A DNA stretch of 64,000 bases from Cladobotryum mycophilum (lineage: Eukaryota; Ascomycota; Sordariomycetes; Hypocreales; Hypocreaceae), in assembly GCA_036429605.1 (NCBI GenBank), contig CM071590.1:1550001-1614000 (forward strand), in the 5' to 3' direction. Both the position numbers and the translations under genes were made by a program. Below are positions 12,501 to 23,419 of the stretch, in pieces (positions within the stretch are counted from its first letter, which is position 1; each line of letters begins with the position of its first letter). The notes beneath the pieces are model-generated. The model saw only the letters and a program-made list of their open reading frames with translations. It was not told the DNA's origin and did not search any database.

Positions 12501-12776
12501 TCCCCAAGCGTGTTTTACTACACGTAAATACAGCAATCTGAATCAAGGGACCTTGTGGCATGTAGGGGTAACAGGGAGCTGAGCTTGGCCAGGTATGCCA
12601 GGCAATTAACCAGAAACCGACACACACAAGGAAATCGAACCACTGGAAACAATATTTGTCGCCACTGAAGAATATATGAGAACCGATACACTCACCTTTT
12701 GCTTGCGTCGCTTGCAGGAGTCACACGCCCGCGCAGTCCTCTGTCGCTTGTCATCCGGCACTCTAGGGCGAGTCAT
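9514..12776 (-). CDS. Zn2Cys6 fungal-specific transcription factor
   Basis: Nuclear DNA-binding regulator. Six exons on the minus strand: 12696-12776, 11744-12150, 11481-11697, 11079-11430, 10332-11025, 9514-10267. Total 834 residues in exact phase. The zinc cluster spans residues 18-44 with cysteines at 18, 21, 28, 34, 37 and 44 (C-x2-C-x6-C-x5-C-x2-C-x6-C); the first intron, 545 bp, cuts it just before Cys28. The middle holds the fungal-specific regulatory domain: YIGDASSISFVQLIR, EYLDACYSNPLSV, LAIGLVMAAPTPGS, SASVLGLHRTRD and LRWNIWRTLFILDRFLS. The last 200 residues are low complexity: Pro- and Gln-rich, then Gly/Tyr-rich (GYGGYPGAGAGFGNQGYG). No enzyme cluster adjoins it. The target is unknown; whether it controls the neighbouring OPT gene is untested. 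Confidence 0.92.
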
Positions 12777-15700
12777 GGTGGACGAGCAGCGTTGTGCATC
12801 CAAAATCCTTGGGACGTGGTGTGCCGGTGATGCGGATGTGGTGGTTACCAGTTTCGGGAGTGCCGGGTGCTGTTGAAGAACGATTCACGATGATGTCTCT
12901 GTGTTCTCTTTTCCATTACCGTTTACCGCTATGTTCTTATAAGCTCGGATTCCCTCGCGCGACGTGAGCCCAACGCAAGGCGTTGCCACCAGAGGCAAAC
13001 GTTTCCTTACACGCGATCGATTGCTCGGGCAGACACACCACAGCCCAAAGACGTAGATATCGGGGGAGGAGGGCTAGATGGGAGATCGTGGGGGATGTTT
13101 CTTGGACTCTCTTCTTGGGCACCGAGAGAATCCTTTGACGTAATTTCAAGTGCCCGGGAGGAGGGGCAGTGATCACGAAATGCCAAATAGAAGGTAGTGC
13201 GTGAGGATGAAGTTGTAGAACCAAGATAGTAAATGAAGGACTGCCATAGTTGATGGGAACGAGATTAACAAAGCTCTTTCTATCCAGGACTGCAACCAAC
13301 AGGCCAAACCTGACTGGAGGCGCCATGGCCATTCGAATGATGGCAAGCCATCGTTTCTCAACCCGGAGGAGGAAACCGGTGTGCGATCTACCTGACGTGT
13401 GGGTGGGACAGGAGGGACCGTCGGCCGAGACGTTCTGGCCGAGCATATGGCCATCTAGTGAACTGTGAGGGGTTCCTATTGGACCTCGTCCTGATTGTGC
13501 CTCCAACTGATTGGTAATGGCTTGCCTAGGGCTGGCAAGCACCCTGTCCATTCACTGTTTGTCTGCTCCCCCCTGTTCTTGTCGCGCTTGTTGAAGGTGG
13601 TATTGATCTGTTGCATAGTCATGGGGGGTTCTTCAGCGAGTCAGTGCCGCGCTCGCCAGCAGCTTTCCTGACTCATAAAGGAAGACGTTTGACACTCCCG
13701 AATGAACTAGGCATTGATGGCGTGCCTGGCCTAGCCTCAGATCTTCAATGCTGAAGCTCATCTAAAGTTATATGGACCACCGGCCTGAAAACTCTCCGCA
13801 ACTGTTGGCGGAGATCCCCCCAACGGTCCTTGACGGAGAGATTCACGTCCCCATAGCCACCCACCTGTTTTTGGGGGGCTCGCTTTAGCCCGGCTTCATT
13901 GACACTCACAGCCTAACATAATACTATTGATGCCATACCCACAGCCAATACAGCCAAGGAGGTAGTGAATCCAGCTGAAACAACAATCGTCATTTGGCAG
14001 TGTGTCCGATTCCCCTCCATAACACCGGTCCTTGGCAGATACGAGGCGCAAATCGGACAAGGGCCTAGGCTTCCATGATGTCCTTAACACCGTCAAAGTA
14101 GCGCCCTCATCGCCGAACTATTAGACACAACAATGAGAAACGGGCGCAATATCCCATTCAAACGGCGGCAACGCCAACCAGAAATCATGACGCAGTTACT
14201 ACATATGTTTTGTGCACGGCCTGTTTTTGTTTCGCATTCAGACCAATCATGGAATCCAACTCCTCGCGCCCTGATGTCGTGGCACCAATGCATCTATTCC
14301 CAGGGGGGATGAGGGCAGAGAAGAACGAGAAGAGAGAGAAGAGGGGAGAGTAGACGCCTTGGTTTCAATGAACATTGAATGCAGAAAAAGAAAGCAACGA
14401 TACAGGGACTGGGCCAGACGGAGAAGCAGATCATGCAGGGCTGGCAGGGGTCTTCCTGCGGGAAGACGAGAGAGCCAACAGCCCACAATCTCATTCCTCG
14501 CTCCTCGCTCTTCAACGCCGCAAATTTTGCCCCCAAGATCCACACCCAGACAAGTGAGTGGATATTACAGTATATCTTACAAAATACATACTGGGAGTGT
14601 TCATGTGAGGTCGTCGCAAAGGGGCCACACGAGCGAGTGGAGCTGATTGTTGGGTCTGCATCGAAGACAAAGCAAACAGTTGACCTCCTTAGTTTGGCCC
14701 CATTTTCTATTTTGAAATCGTTTTAATGGTGGCCTTGGGCAAGGCAGCGCCAAAATAACATGCATCACAGAACCGTGAAATGTTTTGCCTGCGAAAAGCA
14801 CAGCATCAGGCGGCCGACCAGAATAGCCACCAAGGAAGAAGTCGGAAACCAGGAGGGTGGGGAACACAAGAAAGAAAAAGGCAGCATGTTCCCCCCATGC
14901 TCTTCTTGATTTCATTTCTTCGCTTGGATTATGATTGTCAACAAATAGAGCCTTGGGCGGAGCATATTGTGCGGTTACCCGGACACCACTATGAGTCCGT
15001 TGGCTCGACGACTCAGGCTGCTGGACTGCCATTTTGATGATACACGGCATGATGGCTGCAGTTGTTGAGTGAGAATAGAAAAGCAAACACAGGCGTTAGG
15101 TAAGACAAGATCTGACCCACGACGCTCGAGATCTTGAAAGAAAGAAAAAAGTGACATGGCTTGGGATGCAATGTGAATTCATACGGAGTACTTCAGACAG
15201 GGCTGCAAAGACATGAGCCAGCCAAGATGACGCACGGATATCCTGGGCAATTCAATAGCCTTATGAACCACCCTAGAGAATGAAAGCCACACTAGACTCA
15301 GACGCAGAATATACTTTTAGGTGCGTGTTCATTCATTTCTCGGTCCCGAGGAATGTATAGGATACACTGAGAAGGTCGCGGCCGCTGTAGGTCGTCTGAC
15401 GTTGGCCGGGCTCCTCGCCCTCGTAAACCGTTTAAACAGCTGCGAGAGGAGAACCTCATACTCTCTACTAACCTCCTGCTTTCCTTGGCACATACAAGGA
15501 GGGGCTTCCTTCGACCCCACCTAGCCGTGCCTCATCATGCAGCAACCAGGTATTCTCCAACGCGGGGCCCATTGTACTCCACAAATCAGTAGGTATGTCG
15601 ACAGGTTTTTCTGCGAGGCAAGGTCCATTTCTGCAAGTGAGGCGAGAGCCGAGAGAGCCAGAGAGAAGTGCAGGACTAGGCCACTTGACCTTGACAGCCA

Positions 15701-16858
15701 GCCATGCAAGCATTGCATCAATATCCTGCCTCATGCCTCATGCACATGTCTCCATTTGTGAGGACTTCCGGAAAGCAGGCTGTCCGCCGGTCCAAGCCCG
15801 AAACCCTGCTTGGACTTGTCTCGGCCAAGCAACACTCAGGCCAAGGTATTCGACAGTCTGATTCTTTCTCAAGACATTTCCATTCCATGCAATATGGTAT
15901 TGGTGTCACCTTGACCGAGAAAGCCCCACTATACATCATGCCCAATGAAGCACCAGTAAGCTACAGCCGGTGTACGATGAGAGAGGGCCTGCAAGTGGCG
16001 ACCTGAAACGAGCTGCGATATAGACATGGGAAAGTGGTTATTTGTCATTCTTCGTCTTGCGGATTCGATGCTACTGCATGGCCACGTGCTTGACCACTTT
16101 CCTTCTTGCCTGCAGAAATGGAGGGTCGAGGAAGTTGCCCGAGGAGAGCACCCCATGCAATCAAATATGGCACGAATACGGCCGTCTGCATGATGGCGAG
16201 GCAAGCTGTAGAGTGGTGGGAATGCATACACGACTTCGGGCAGCTGAGTCCGAACATTGTCGGCAAGCCATTATCTCGGAGGCCATAGCAGGTGTTTGTG
16301 TGAGGTCGGAATATCCGCTGGTATGTGAGCTCGTTCTCGAATAGATGCCCCCCGCCTGACGAGAGAAAAGTAAGCATAATACAAGAATGTCTGAGACATC
16401 GAGGGCCAAGATCCTGGCGTGGTCGTCAACTGATGAGATCCGACAGGATAACCTCCCCGTTCCCACCTCTCTGTTCCCAGCGCGTATTCGTACTAAAAAT
16501 TCAAGATGGTCAACTCCATTTGGAGCCGAGCATCCTAGCATCATCGAGCCAATCATCAACACGCCTCAAGTCGTACGAGGTAAGTGCTCTTGGCAAGAAG
16601 AAACGAAGCACGCTGGCCGAATGAGAGGTGCCTCAGTATTATGTTTGTCCGGGTAACCTCTCTGCTCCCTCGACCCCCCCCGTCCACCGTTTCCAATTCC
16701 TCCAATCGGTTTCTTGCTGTAGATGAAGAGAGAAGAGTATCATTTTTGCGCATAGGTAGAAGTCTTGACAATCAAAAAAAAAGTCGTTGCTCAGAAAGAA
16801 GTTCAAAGTCTAGTTCGTGGGCATATTATAAATACAGTGAAATAATTAGATTCCTGTT
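12777..16858. other. 4 kb intergenic region without recognised genes
   Basis: Upstream DNA of the Zn2Cys6 gene and 3' flank of PDX1. Several open frames exist (longest 204 codons, minus strand, 12937-13551), but none has recognisable domains, splice partners or the composition of the neighbouring genes. One exact TACGGAGTA motif lies at 15182-15190. An unrecognised lineage-specific gene or noncoding RNA cannot be excluded. Confidence 0.5.
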
Positions 16859-18201
16859 CTACAGCTCCACCAACTGCTGGGGCTCCACCTCCAAAATGAA
16901 TCTGCAATGCTCCAAGAATTCTTCAGCTCTCTTCTTGTCCTCTTTTGGCACCACGAGGCTAAATATGTTTTCGTCTCCATACATGCCTGTGATGTTATGG
17001 TCTTTTGGTGTCTGGCGGGCGGCCTTCTTGGGGCCTGCTAGGATATCGATGATGTCGAGCTTGGGGGCTTGTCGCTTGAGAGCTGGGAAGACGACAGACA
17101 CCACGGGCTGATAGTGGCCCCGAGTTCCGCTAGCCCTCTTGATCTTGTCTAGGCCTAGGACTTGATCAAAAAGCTCATTGGCAGTAGGTGGTCGAGACGA
17201 AGGTCGCAGTCCCTTGTTGGCGATTCCGGATGCCCGTTTGATAAGTTCGAAGACGTCAAGTTGAACACCAAGCTTCTTCTCGATTCTCTTTTGCAGCTCC
17301 AATACGCTTGTCAACGATACCGGAACCTGGACTTCGACTGTCTTTGATTCGACCTTTTGGGGAACAGGCTCCGGCTTAGGAGCAGGTGGGGCTTTCCTTT
17401 CTGCCACCTTGATGTTGCTCAAGTCAAGATGTGACAATTTTTCAAGATGCGCAGATAGAGTTTCAGGTCGATCCGCACTGATAGTGCCTAAGAATGCTAA
17501 GACATCGCCCTTGAGTAATCGCCCGTTGGGTCCAGTACCCTTGATCTTGCTAACATCATCCTTGCTAATGTCATTCTGCTTGATGAGCTGGCCAACTGAC
17601 GGCAAAAGCGGGTATTTGTGTTCGTATGTTCCGGTGCTTGTCGTCCTCTTTCCCTGGCTAGCGGTTGCTGAAGGCTTAGAATCTTCTTGTGGGGAAGCGG
17701 TAGATTGGGCTGATGAAGCCTTTTCGGTTGACTGCTGGGGCTGCTCATCCGGGGGTAGCTCAAGCGATTTAATATCGTCTCCGGCATCGGCGAGAACGGC
17801 AATTCGTGTGCCTACTTGCACCGCTTTGGCGCCGTCCTGTGATATAATCTTCATCATGATGCCGTCCTCCTGCGCTTCGACGTCCATGGTGGCCTTGTCC
17901 GTTTCGATCTCGAGCAGCACATCACCGGCACTGAATGAATCACCATCCTTGACCTTCCACGTAGCGATGTTTCCTTCTGTCATTGTCGGGGAAAGGGCGG
18001 GCATAATGAAGTTCTGGGCGGCGAGGCATCGTGATGAGGTAGAGAAGCCTATTCCGTTATGATGGTCCATCAGTATGATTTTACGTCTTTGAAGACCAAC
18101 CAGCAGCCGTTATTCGGGGATTTATCAAACATACCACGGGTAGCAGCCCGACCACTGGCCAGCCGGGCCGAGATGCGACAAGCTGCCGCAATGGATGCCA
18201 T
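16859..18201 (-). CDS. PDX1: Pyruvate dehydrogenase complex protein X (E3-binding protein)
   Basis: Mitochondrial matrix protein that tethers dihydrolipoamide dehydrogenase (E3) to the E2 core of the pyruvate dehydrogenase complex. Two exons on the minus strand: 18135-18201 and 16859-18048, with an 86 bp intron. Total 418 residues. The first exon encodes an Arg/Ala/Ser presequence. The lipoyl domain spans about 34-110, with the lipoyl Lys at residue 74 in IETDKATMD. A Ser/Thr/Gln-rich linker follows, then the peripheral subunit-binding domain at about 170-210 (PSVGQLIKQNDIS ... GTGPNGRLLKGDV). The remaining half lacks the HxxxDG acyltransferase motif of true E2, as expected of protein X. Shares a 484 bp divergent promoter with the next gene. 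Confidence 0.9.
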
Positions 18202-18685
18202 TTGGAGCCCAATTGAGTGCAATGGCAGAGACACTGTCTGATGCAGATGCTCGGTGACAAGAAAAAAGTGCTCGATGGGCGGATGAGAGCTTTCTTTCAA
18301 GCTGTTGGGGATCGCCGATAATGGACGGGCGTGCACGGACCATGTCTTTTTCTGGTGAGACTCTTCAGTGAGAAGCCCTGGAAGTGTTGAGCTATAATTG
18401 GCGCAGCAGGTCATCATGCAGCTAAACAGTAGGAGATCCCTGCTGTAATTGGTGACCCTGACCACTGAAGCATTTGGGTGACGATAATTTTCAATATCAA
18501 GAATATCCTCTTTGACAAACACCAAGAGCAATTGCTTACAACGACGACGACGACGACGACGACATGATATGTTAAATGGACACGAATTTATGACATATAA
18601 ACTCAATTGAACCGATCCTACTGCTCTAAAGCTCTGCGCATCCTCCCCCACTAAGCCAGCCCTCACGAAGCTGGCCGTCGCAACC
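18202..18685. promoter_or_regulatory. Bidirectional promoter between PDX1 and a mitochondrial membrane-protein gene
   Basis: 484 bp between divergent start codons of two proteins with mitochondrial presequences. It contains an ACG/GAC trinucleotide repeat at about 18539-18563. No ORF with recognisable content. Confidence 0.5.
18541..18563. repeat. (GAC)n trinucleotide microsatellite
   Basis: About seven consecutive acg/gac units inside the divergent promoter, some 125 bp upstream of the plus-strand ATG. Confidence 0.9.
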
Positions 18686-19642
18686 ATGGCCAGCTTCGCC
18701 AGAGGTCTTCGCCTCTCGCCTTGTCTTCGCTCTCCCTTTTCGCCTCGAGCAATTCTCCCAGACCTCTCCTCCTCTCCTTCGCGATTCTTTACCACGTCAC
18801 TCCGTTTGCGCGCCGCCACCGCTTCCAAATCCGCTGCCACGACCCCGAAACCTACGAAACCCATCCCCTCATCGACCCCCACCAACACATCTCCCATACC
18901 AGGAGGAGCACCGAGTAGATATGCCTTTGTCAAGAGTTTAGCATCCAAAGCGTCCCCGACCCTCTTATATGAAGCGCCGTCGCATTTCTGGTTCTACTTT
19001 GGCTGCTGGTCGAGTGGCATAACCATCGTTGCTTGGACTGTCCTGACGGGACCAACAGTCATCCAGCAACCAGAGGGCATTCCCCAATGGGTTGGCTTAG
19101 TTTTTGGCGCATCATATGCTCTACTCGGCTCAATGGGCTTCTACATCATTTCGAAAACCCCAAACATTGTCAATAGCATCCGGATATTGCCACCAGTGCA
19201 AGCGGCGACCAAGACGGCTCTCCGACCCGGACCTGGCGCGACAGCACCGCTACCCCAAATCGAGGTCAAGATTAAGCGCATGTTTCCCATGCTACAGCCA
19301 AAGATCATAACAACGGATCTCGACAAGGTCACACTGAAGACCCGCTTCTCCCTACCTAGCGAGTACGTCCCAGAGTTAAAGCGGCTCGAACGCCAGCGAG
19401 GGGAGGAAGCTGCCAAGCGAGCTCTCTGGAAGTTTGATAAGGAGCATCTATTGACGATGCCTTTCCGAAGGATTGGCCGTGCGATTGTCAACTTTTTCCA
19501 GGGTGTCAGAGCCGCGTGGACGGATATGGGCTACGGCATTATCAAGGTGGATGGAAAGGAGTACAAGGTGGACGTCACCAAGGGGTATGCTCATGACGGA
19601 TTCCGGACATTGGAAAGGATTTTAACGATAGGATGGAAATAA
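18686..19642 (+). CDS. Mitochondrial two-helix membrane protein, possibly Mrx15/TMEM223-like
   Basis: Single exon, 318 residues. The start is followed by a basic, Ser/Leu-rich presequence (about 45 residues) and a Thr/Pro/Ser linker to about residue 75. Two hydrophobic segments follow: about 110-130 (WFYFGCWSSGITIVAWTVLT) and about 145-165 (WVGLVFGASYALLGSMGFYI), separated by a short loop. The C-terminal half (about 150 residues) is soluble and basic. This layout (presequence, helical hairpin, C-terminal domain) matches the TMEM223/Mrx15 family, where yeast Mrx15 binds the mitochondrial ribosome. The match is by topology and a few residues after helix 2 and is only a proposal. Head-to-head with PDX1. 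Confidence 0.75.
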   Translation: MASFARGLRLSPCLRSPFSPRAILPDLSSSPSRFFTTSLRLRAATASKSAATTPKPTKPIPSSTPTNTSPIPGGAPSRYAFVKSLASKASPTLLYEAPSHFWFYFGCWSSGITIVAWTVLTGPTVIQQPEGIPQWVGLVFGASYALLGSMGFYIISKTPNIVNSIRILPPVQAATKTALRPGPGATAPLPQIEVKIKRMFPMLQPKIITTDLDKVTLKTRFSLPSEYVPELKRLERQRGEEAAKRALWKFDKEHLLTMPFRRIGRAIVNFFQGVRAAWTDMGYGIIKVDGKEYKVDVTKGYAHDGFRTLERILTIGWK

Positions 19643-20293
19643 TCTCGCACGATGTTGTTGATTTTTCTGTGCATGAGCATATTATGATGATATATCAGGC
19701 AATTCTAATCATTACTTTCACATTCATGGACTTGTCAATATCAGTGGTTTGAGGATTTATACTTTAGTTCTCGTCAAACTTTACCCACAAAGTCTTTCTT
19801 CACAGGATGTAGATATCCTCTCTACAACTCATCTCTCCTCAGTCGAAACGAAAGGTCGAAATTAACCAAGGAGAAGAAAGTGCTATAAAAAAGCGCCGGA
19901 CGAACGAGCCCTCTGATGAATCGACGGTAACAATGAAGCCACGCCCATACGAGATGGCCTACTACTTTGAAGGCATTAGAGGTCGAGGTCCGGGGGATTC
20001 CACGATAATTATATACTACGGACACTGGACTCGAAAAGGCTATTCTAGCAGAAGATTGGAATTAGACCGCAAACGACCTTCATCTTCTGGGCTTACCTTG
20101 TGAAATGCATTCTTCCATTGCTTTCATACATACAGTGGATACCAGATCACTCCTACTGGGGCCGAACCTGATCGTTGCGCGGCAATGGGCCTACATCCCC
20201 GAATAGGTGACAAGAAGGTCAAAGCAGTTTGCTCATCTATCTACAATTTTTTCTGCTCAACTAAGGCATATACACATGATAACCAATTCCTCA
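19643..20293. other. Convergent intergenic region
   Basis: 651 bp between two converging genes. AT-rich 3' flanks; no gene, tRNA or repeat recognised. Confidence 0.6.
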
Positions 20294-22118
20294 TTAATAC
20301 CTCAACTGCTCAATCATCTCGGGCGAATTAATAAACCCACACCTCTCCCTCAGCCTCTGCTCACTCAGCGCCTGCTTCGCCCCCGGCCCATCAATCGCCG
20401 AAAGACCCTCGTTCGGCCCCCGGCAATGAAAATCTCGACATTCCCCTTCTTCGCAAACGCGGGCGTAAAGCCCTGAAACGTGTCGCGGCCGGGCAGACCG
20501 GGTTTCCCCACGCTGGCAAACGTAGACCACGTCCTCGAGGCCCTATCCGCGAGCTTGAAGTCCGATTCGGTGGCGGGGAACGGCAAGGTGGGGAACTGCC
20601 AGAGCCTGGGGCTGCCGTAGACGTAGGGGATGTCGGAGATGTGCATGACGCCCAGACCGGGGGGCTGCCGACGCTCGCGAAGAACTTGTCCAGGAAGGTC
20701 TGGTTCCAGTTATACAGGTAGACGTCGTTGCCGTGGGCGGCGAGGTGCTGGCCGTAGTAAATAGGCTGGCAGGTCATCAGGATGTCCCGCTTGATCCTCG
20801 CGGTGCGATAGAACTCGGCGGATAGGTTTGTGCCGGCGTGGAATTCAGAGGATGGGTAGAGCGCGAGGAGCTTGTCGAGATTGGCCGTCGACATGGTTGG
20901 GGCAAAGTTTGCGAGCGTCTGCCTGGTTTCTTCTGCCGTCTTGATGGTGGTGTTGGTCAGGAGAGTCTCGTCGTCTTGACACCATCCAATCATGGTCTTG
21001 ACCTTGCCAAACCGGCCTTCAGTAATCAGCTTCGAAGGCGCATCAGGGATGAAATCGCCGTCGACGACTGGAAGCCAGATATCACCATCCATGATAGCAT
21101 CCGTATACGTGGCGATGGAAGTGTTTAGCAGTGTCCCCATGTCCAACTTTCGTAGAGAGGCGACGGCATCGGCAGAGTTGAGATCGCTCTTGATCTTTAG
21201 ATGGTTGAGGACGTCCTTCATAGCATTGATGGTAAAGTCACCAGTGATTCCAGTCTCCAGGGCCTGGCTTTCACAAATGGCCTGCTGAAAGGGAACCTTT
21301 TTCTTGCCTCCGTAGGCCATGATCTGGAGACCAACGGACAAACCTACTGACAGTCAGATACTTGTACGGAATCGAGGATGAGGAGCTTAACATACCCCCC
21401 GAGGACTGTCCAAAGATGGTGATCTTGTTGGCGTCGCCACCAAAGTACTCGATATTGTCGCGGATCCATTCGATGGCAAGGCGCTGGTCTCTGAGGCCAG
21501 CATTCTCAGATCCCTCCTTCTTCAGAGCACCAGATTGTGCAAATCCAAACACTGCCAAATTTTGTCAGCATCGGGCTCCATTGACTTTTTCGGACACGTC
21601 AACTCACCTCCCAGACGGTAATTCATGGCGACATGGATCACAGGCAGACCATTGGCCACAGACTGAGCGATCAGGGCATCGGGTGTGGTATAAAACTCAG
21701 TGGCACGACCAGACCAAAAACCTCCTCCATAAATCCACACCATGACCGGGTGGCGATCACTCTCAGTCGTGCCATTGGGCCTCACGACGTTAAGGTTCAA
21801 GCAATCCTCCGAGATATTACTACCGCCGGGTAGGGTGATACCTGCAAAGGATCCGTTGGGGTCTTGAGGGCAGCCGGCACCAATTGCCGTGGCATTGATG
21901 TTGCTTCCACGGGCTGGAAGGTATGCTCGTGGAGGCTTGAAGCGGTTCTGGCCGCCGGTGTCTTGTCCGTAGGGAATACCCAGGAAGGCTTCCGTGCTGT
22001 TGCGACTGATGCCAGTGTACGTCACGTTATACTTGCAATCGAACACTGAGGGATTCGTAGCCGCAACGCCAGCAGCGGCCAGCCATATCGCGGTAACCAT
22101 AGGGGAGATGGACCTCAT
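20294..22118 (-). CDS. Secreted type-B carboxylesterase/lipase, with two apparent frameshifts
   Basis: Alpha/beta-hydrolase of the cholinesterase-like family, likely cleaving carboxylic esters outside the cell. Three exons on the minus strand: 21608-22118, 21396-21551, 20294-21343. The first about 20 residues form a signal peptide ending AAAGVAA. Family segments: FLGIPYG, SEDCLNLNV, PVMVWIYGGGFWSG (oxyanion-hole region), GLRDQRLAIEWIRDNI, FGGDANKITIFGQSSGG (nucleophile Ser about 219) and GVMHISDIPYVYG (catalytic His). Several N-glycosylation sequons are present. Odd: the frame breaks at the six-G run 20659-20664, just before the His motif, and again at the five-C run 20417-20421, just after IFIAGG. 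Adding one base to each makes the three exons sum to 573 codons and restores the family C-terminus. As written, the protein would lose its catalytic His. Sequence error is the likelier reading. Confidence 0.88.
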
Positions 22119-23419
22119 ACTGAATGATTCTCACTAACCAAATACCACAGAAAGCAGTTGTCTTGCTTTCATGCAAAAGATGAAAGACAAGAAAAAATGC
22201 GTCTCGCTTTCCTATTTATATCTGTCTGCGGTATTGCCCCGGATTCGGTGAGCCATCCGCAACACCCGTTTAGGCGTCTCGGTTGCATCGTATAATGATC
22301 CGCTCGAGGTTACTTGGACGAATGGGCTAATTCTTTCGAACACCCGTTGGGCTAGTTTGGTTAGCAACCTCCCTTGTTGATGTCACATCGGGCGCTACCG
22401 CTGCAGGCAAGTTTGCCAAAGTAAGCCAAGACATCACAGGGCTGTGCGTGGTGACCTCATTTCCCAGTTCTAAAGGATTCATTATCGAAGAGACGAAGGA
22501 ACATGGGCTGGACAATAAGGGACCGCAATAATGACTCGGAGATGTGAGGGGAGAAGGGTGGCGACGCAATTGACGAGCACAAGTCGGATCCCTCGAGGAC
22601 CAATGCAATCATTTCGCAATGAAGCAACGATACCAAAAAGACTACCACTGGCTAGAAGGCCTTGTCGTACCAGTGGAGAGAACAATTAAAAGGTGATAAC
22701 TGTTGCCCAATTATAGGAAGATTGCGGCAATAATGAAATTAACTGCATTCTGTTCCACCAACTCCACCAAGCGTCTTACTGTCTGCAGTATCCGAACGGA
22801 GCAACAGTCCCCTATTGCAAATTAGCCAACTCGACACTAATAAGACGGGACTATCGCTTCGAGACTCTGAAATCTATAGCAGATAACGGTAACGCGTGGC
22901 GTCTTGCGAAGCCATTTCCATGACGTGTCTTTGGCAAAGCAATCCTTCAAAGCAAAGCTCCAACAAATGAATCGATTGCCATTTTTGGGCATGTTGCCTA
23001 AAGGGGAATGGTCGCACCGGGATCCTTTTGTGGCGCCCGTACCGGTGAGCTCGGGAGCATCTTCCGAGTGTAGTTTCTTGGCAAGTCAAAGTAAAAAGGA
23101 AGTATTCCAAAAACTTGATCAGTATCAGTGGTGCAAGTAGAAATTGTCATGTAAACACATATTGTATTATTACTAGAGATCAATCTATACGATAAGAACT
23201 GTTCTAATGCTCCCGCCAACTCCTAAATAAAATGCATAAAATTAGGGTATTCAACAACCTCCGTGCCCTAACCAGAACGCCTAAATGATGAGGTGACCAG
23301 TCTATGCTCATAAGTAAATGCGATGTTTTGTGTAAGACGTGTGTGTGTGTAATAAAGCGTATGTTGAGGATTAACGTGTGTTGCTGCTCATAACTCGTTT
23401 CACCAATTTGTTTGTCTGT
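22119..23419. other. Intergenic, esterase upstream and MFS downstream
   Basis: 1.3 kb with no recognised gene. It holds the esterase promoter on the minus strand and the 3' flank of the transporter. Short GT repeat near 23338-23350. Confidence 0.6.

Noticed and set aside
12937..13551. 204-codon minus-strand frame upstream of the Zn2Cys6 gene
   Set aside because: No domain, no conserved motif, no splice partner. Kept only as a note in the intergenic entry.
17409..18062. 217-codon open frame antisense to PDX1
   Set aside because: Mirror of PDX1 codon bias; no recognisable protein content.
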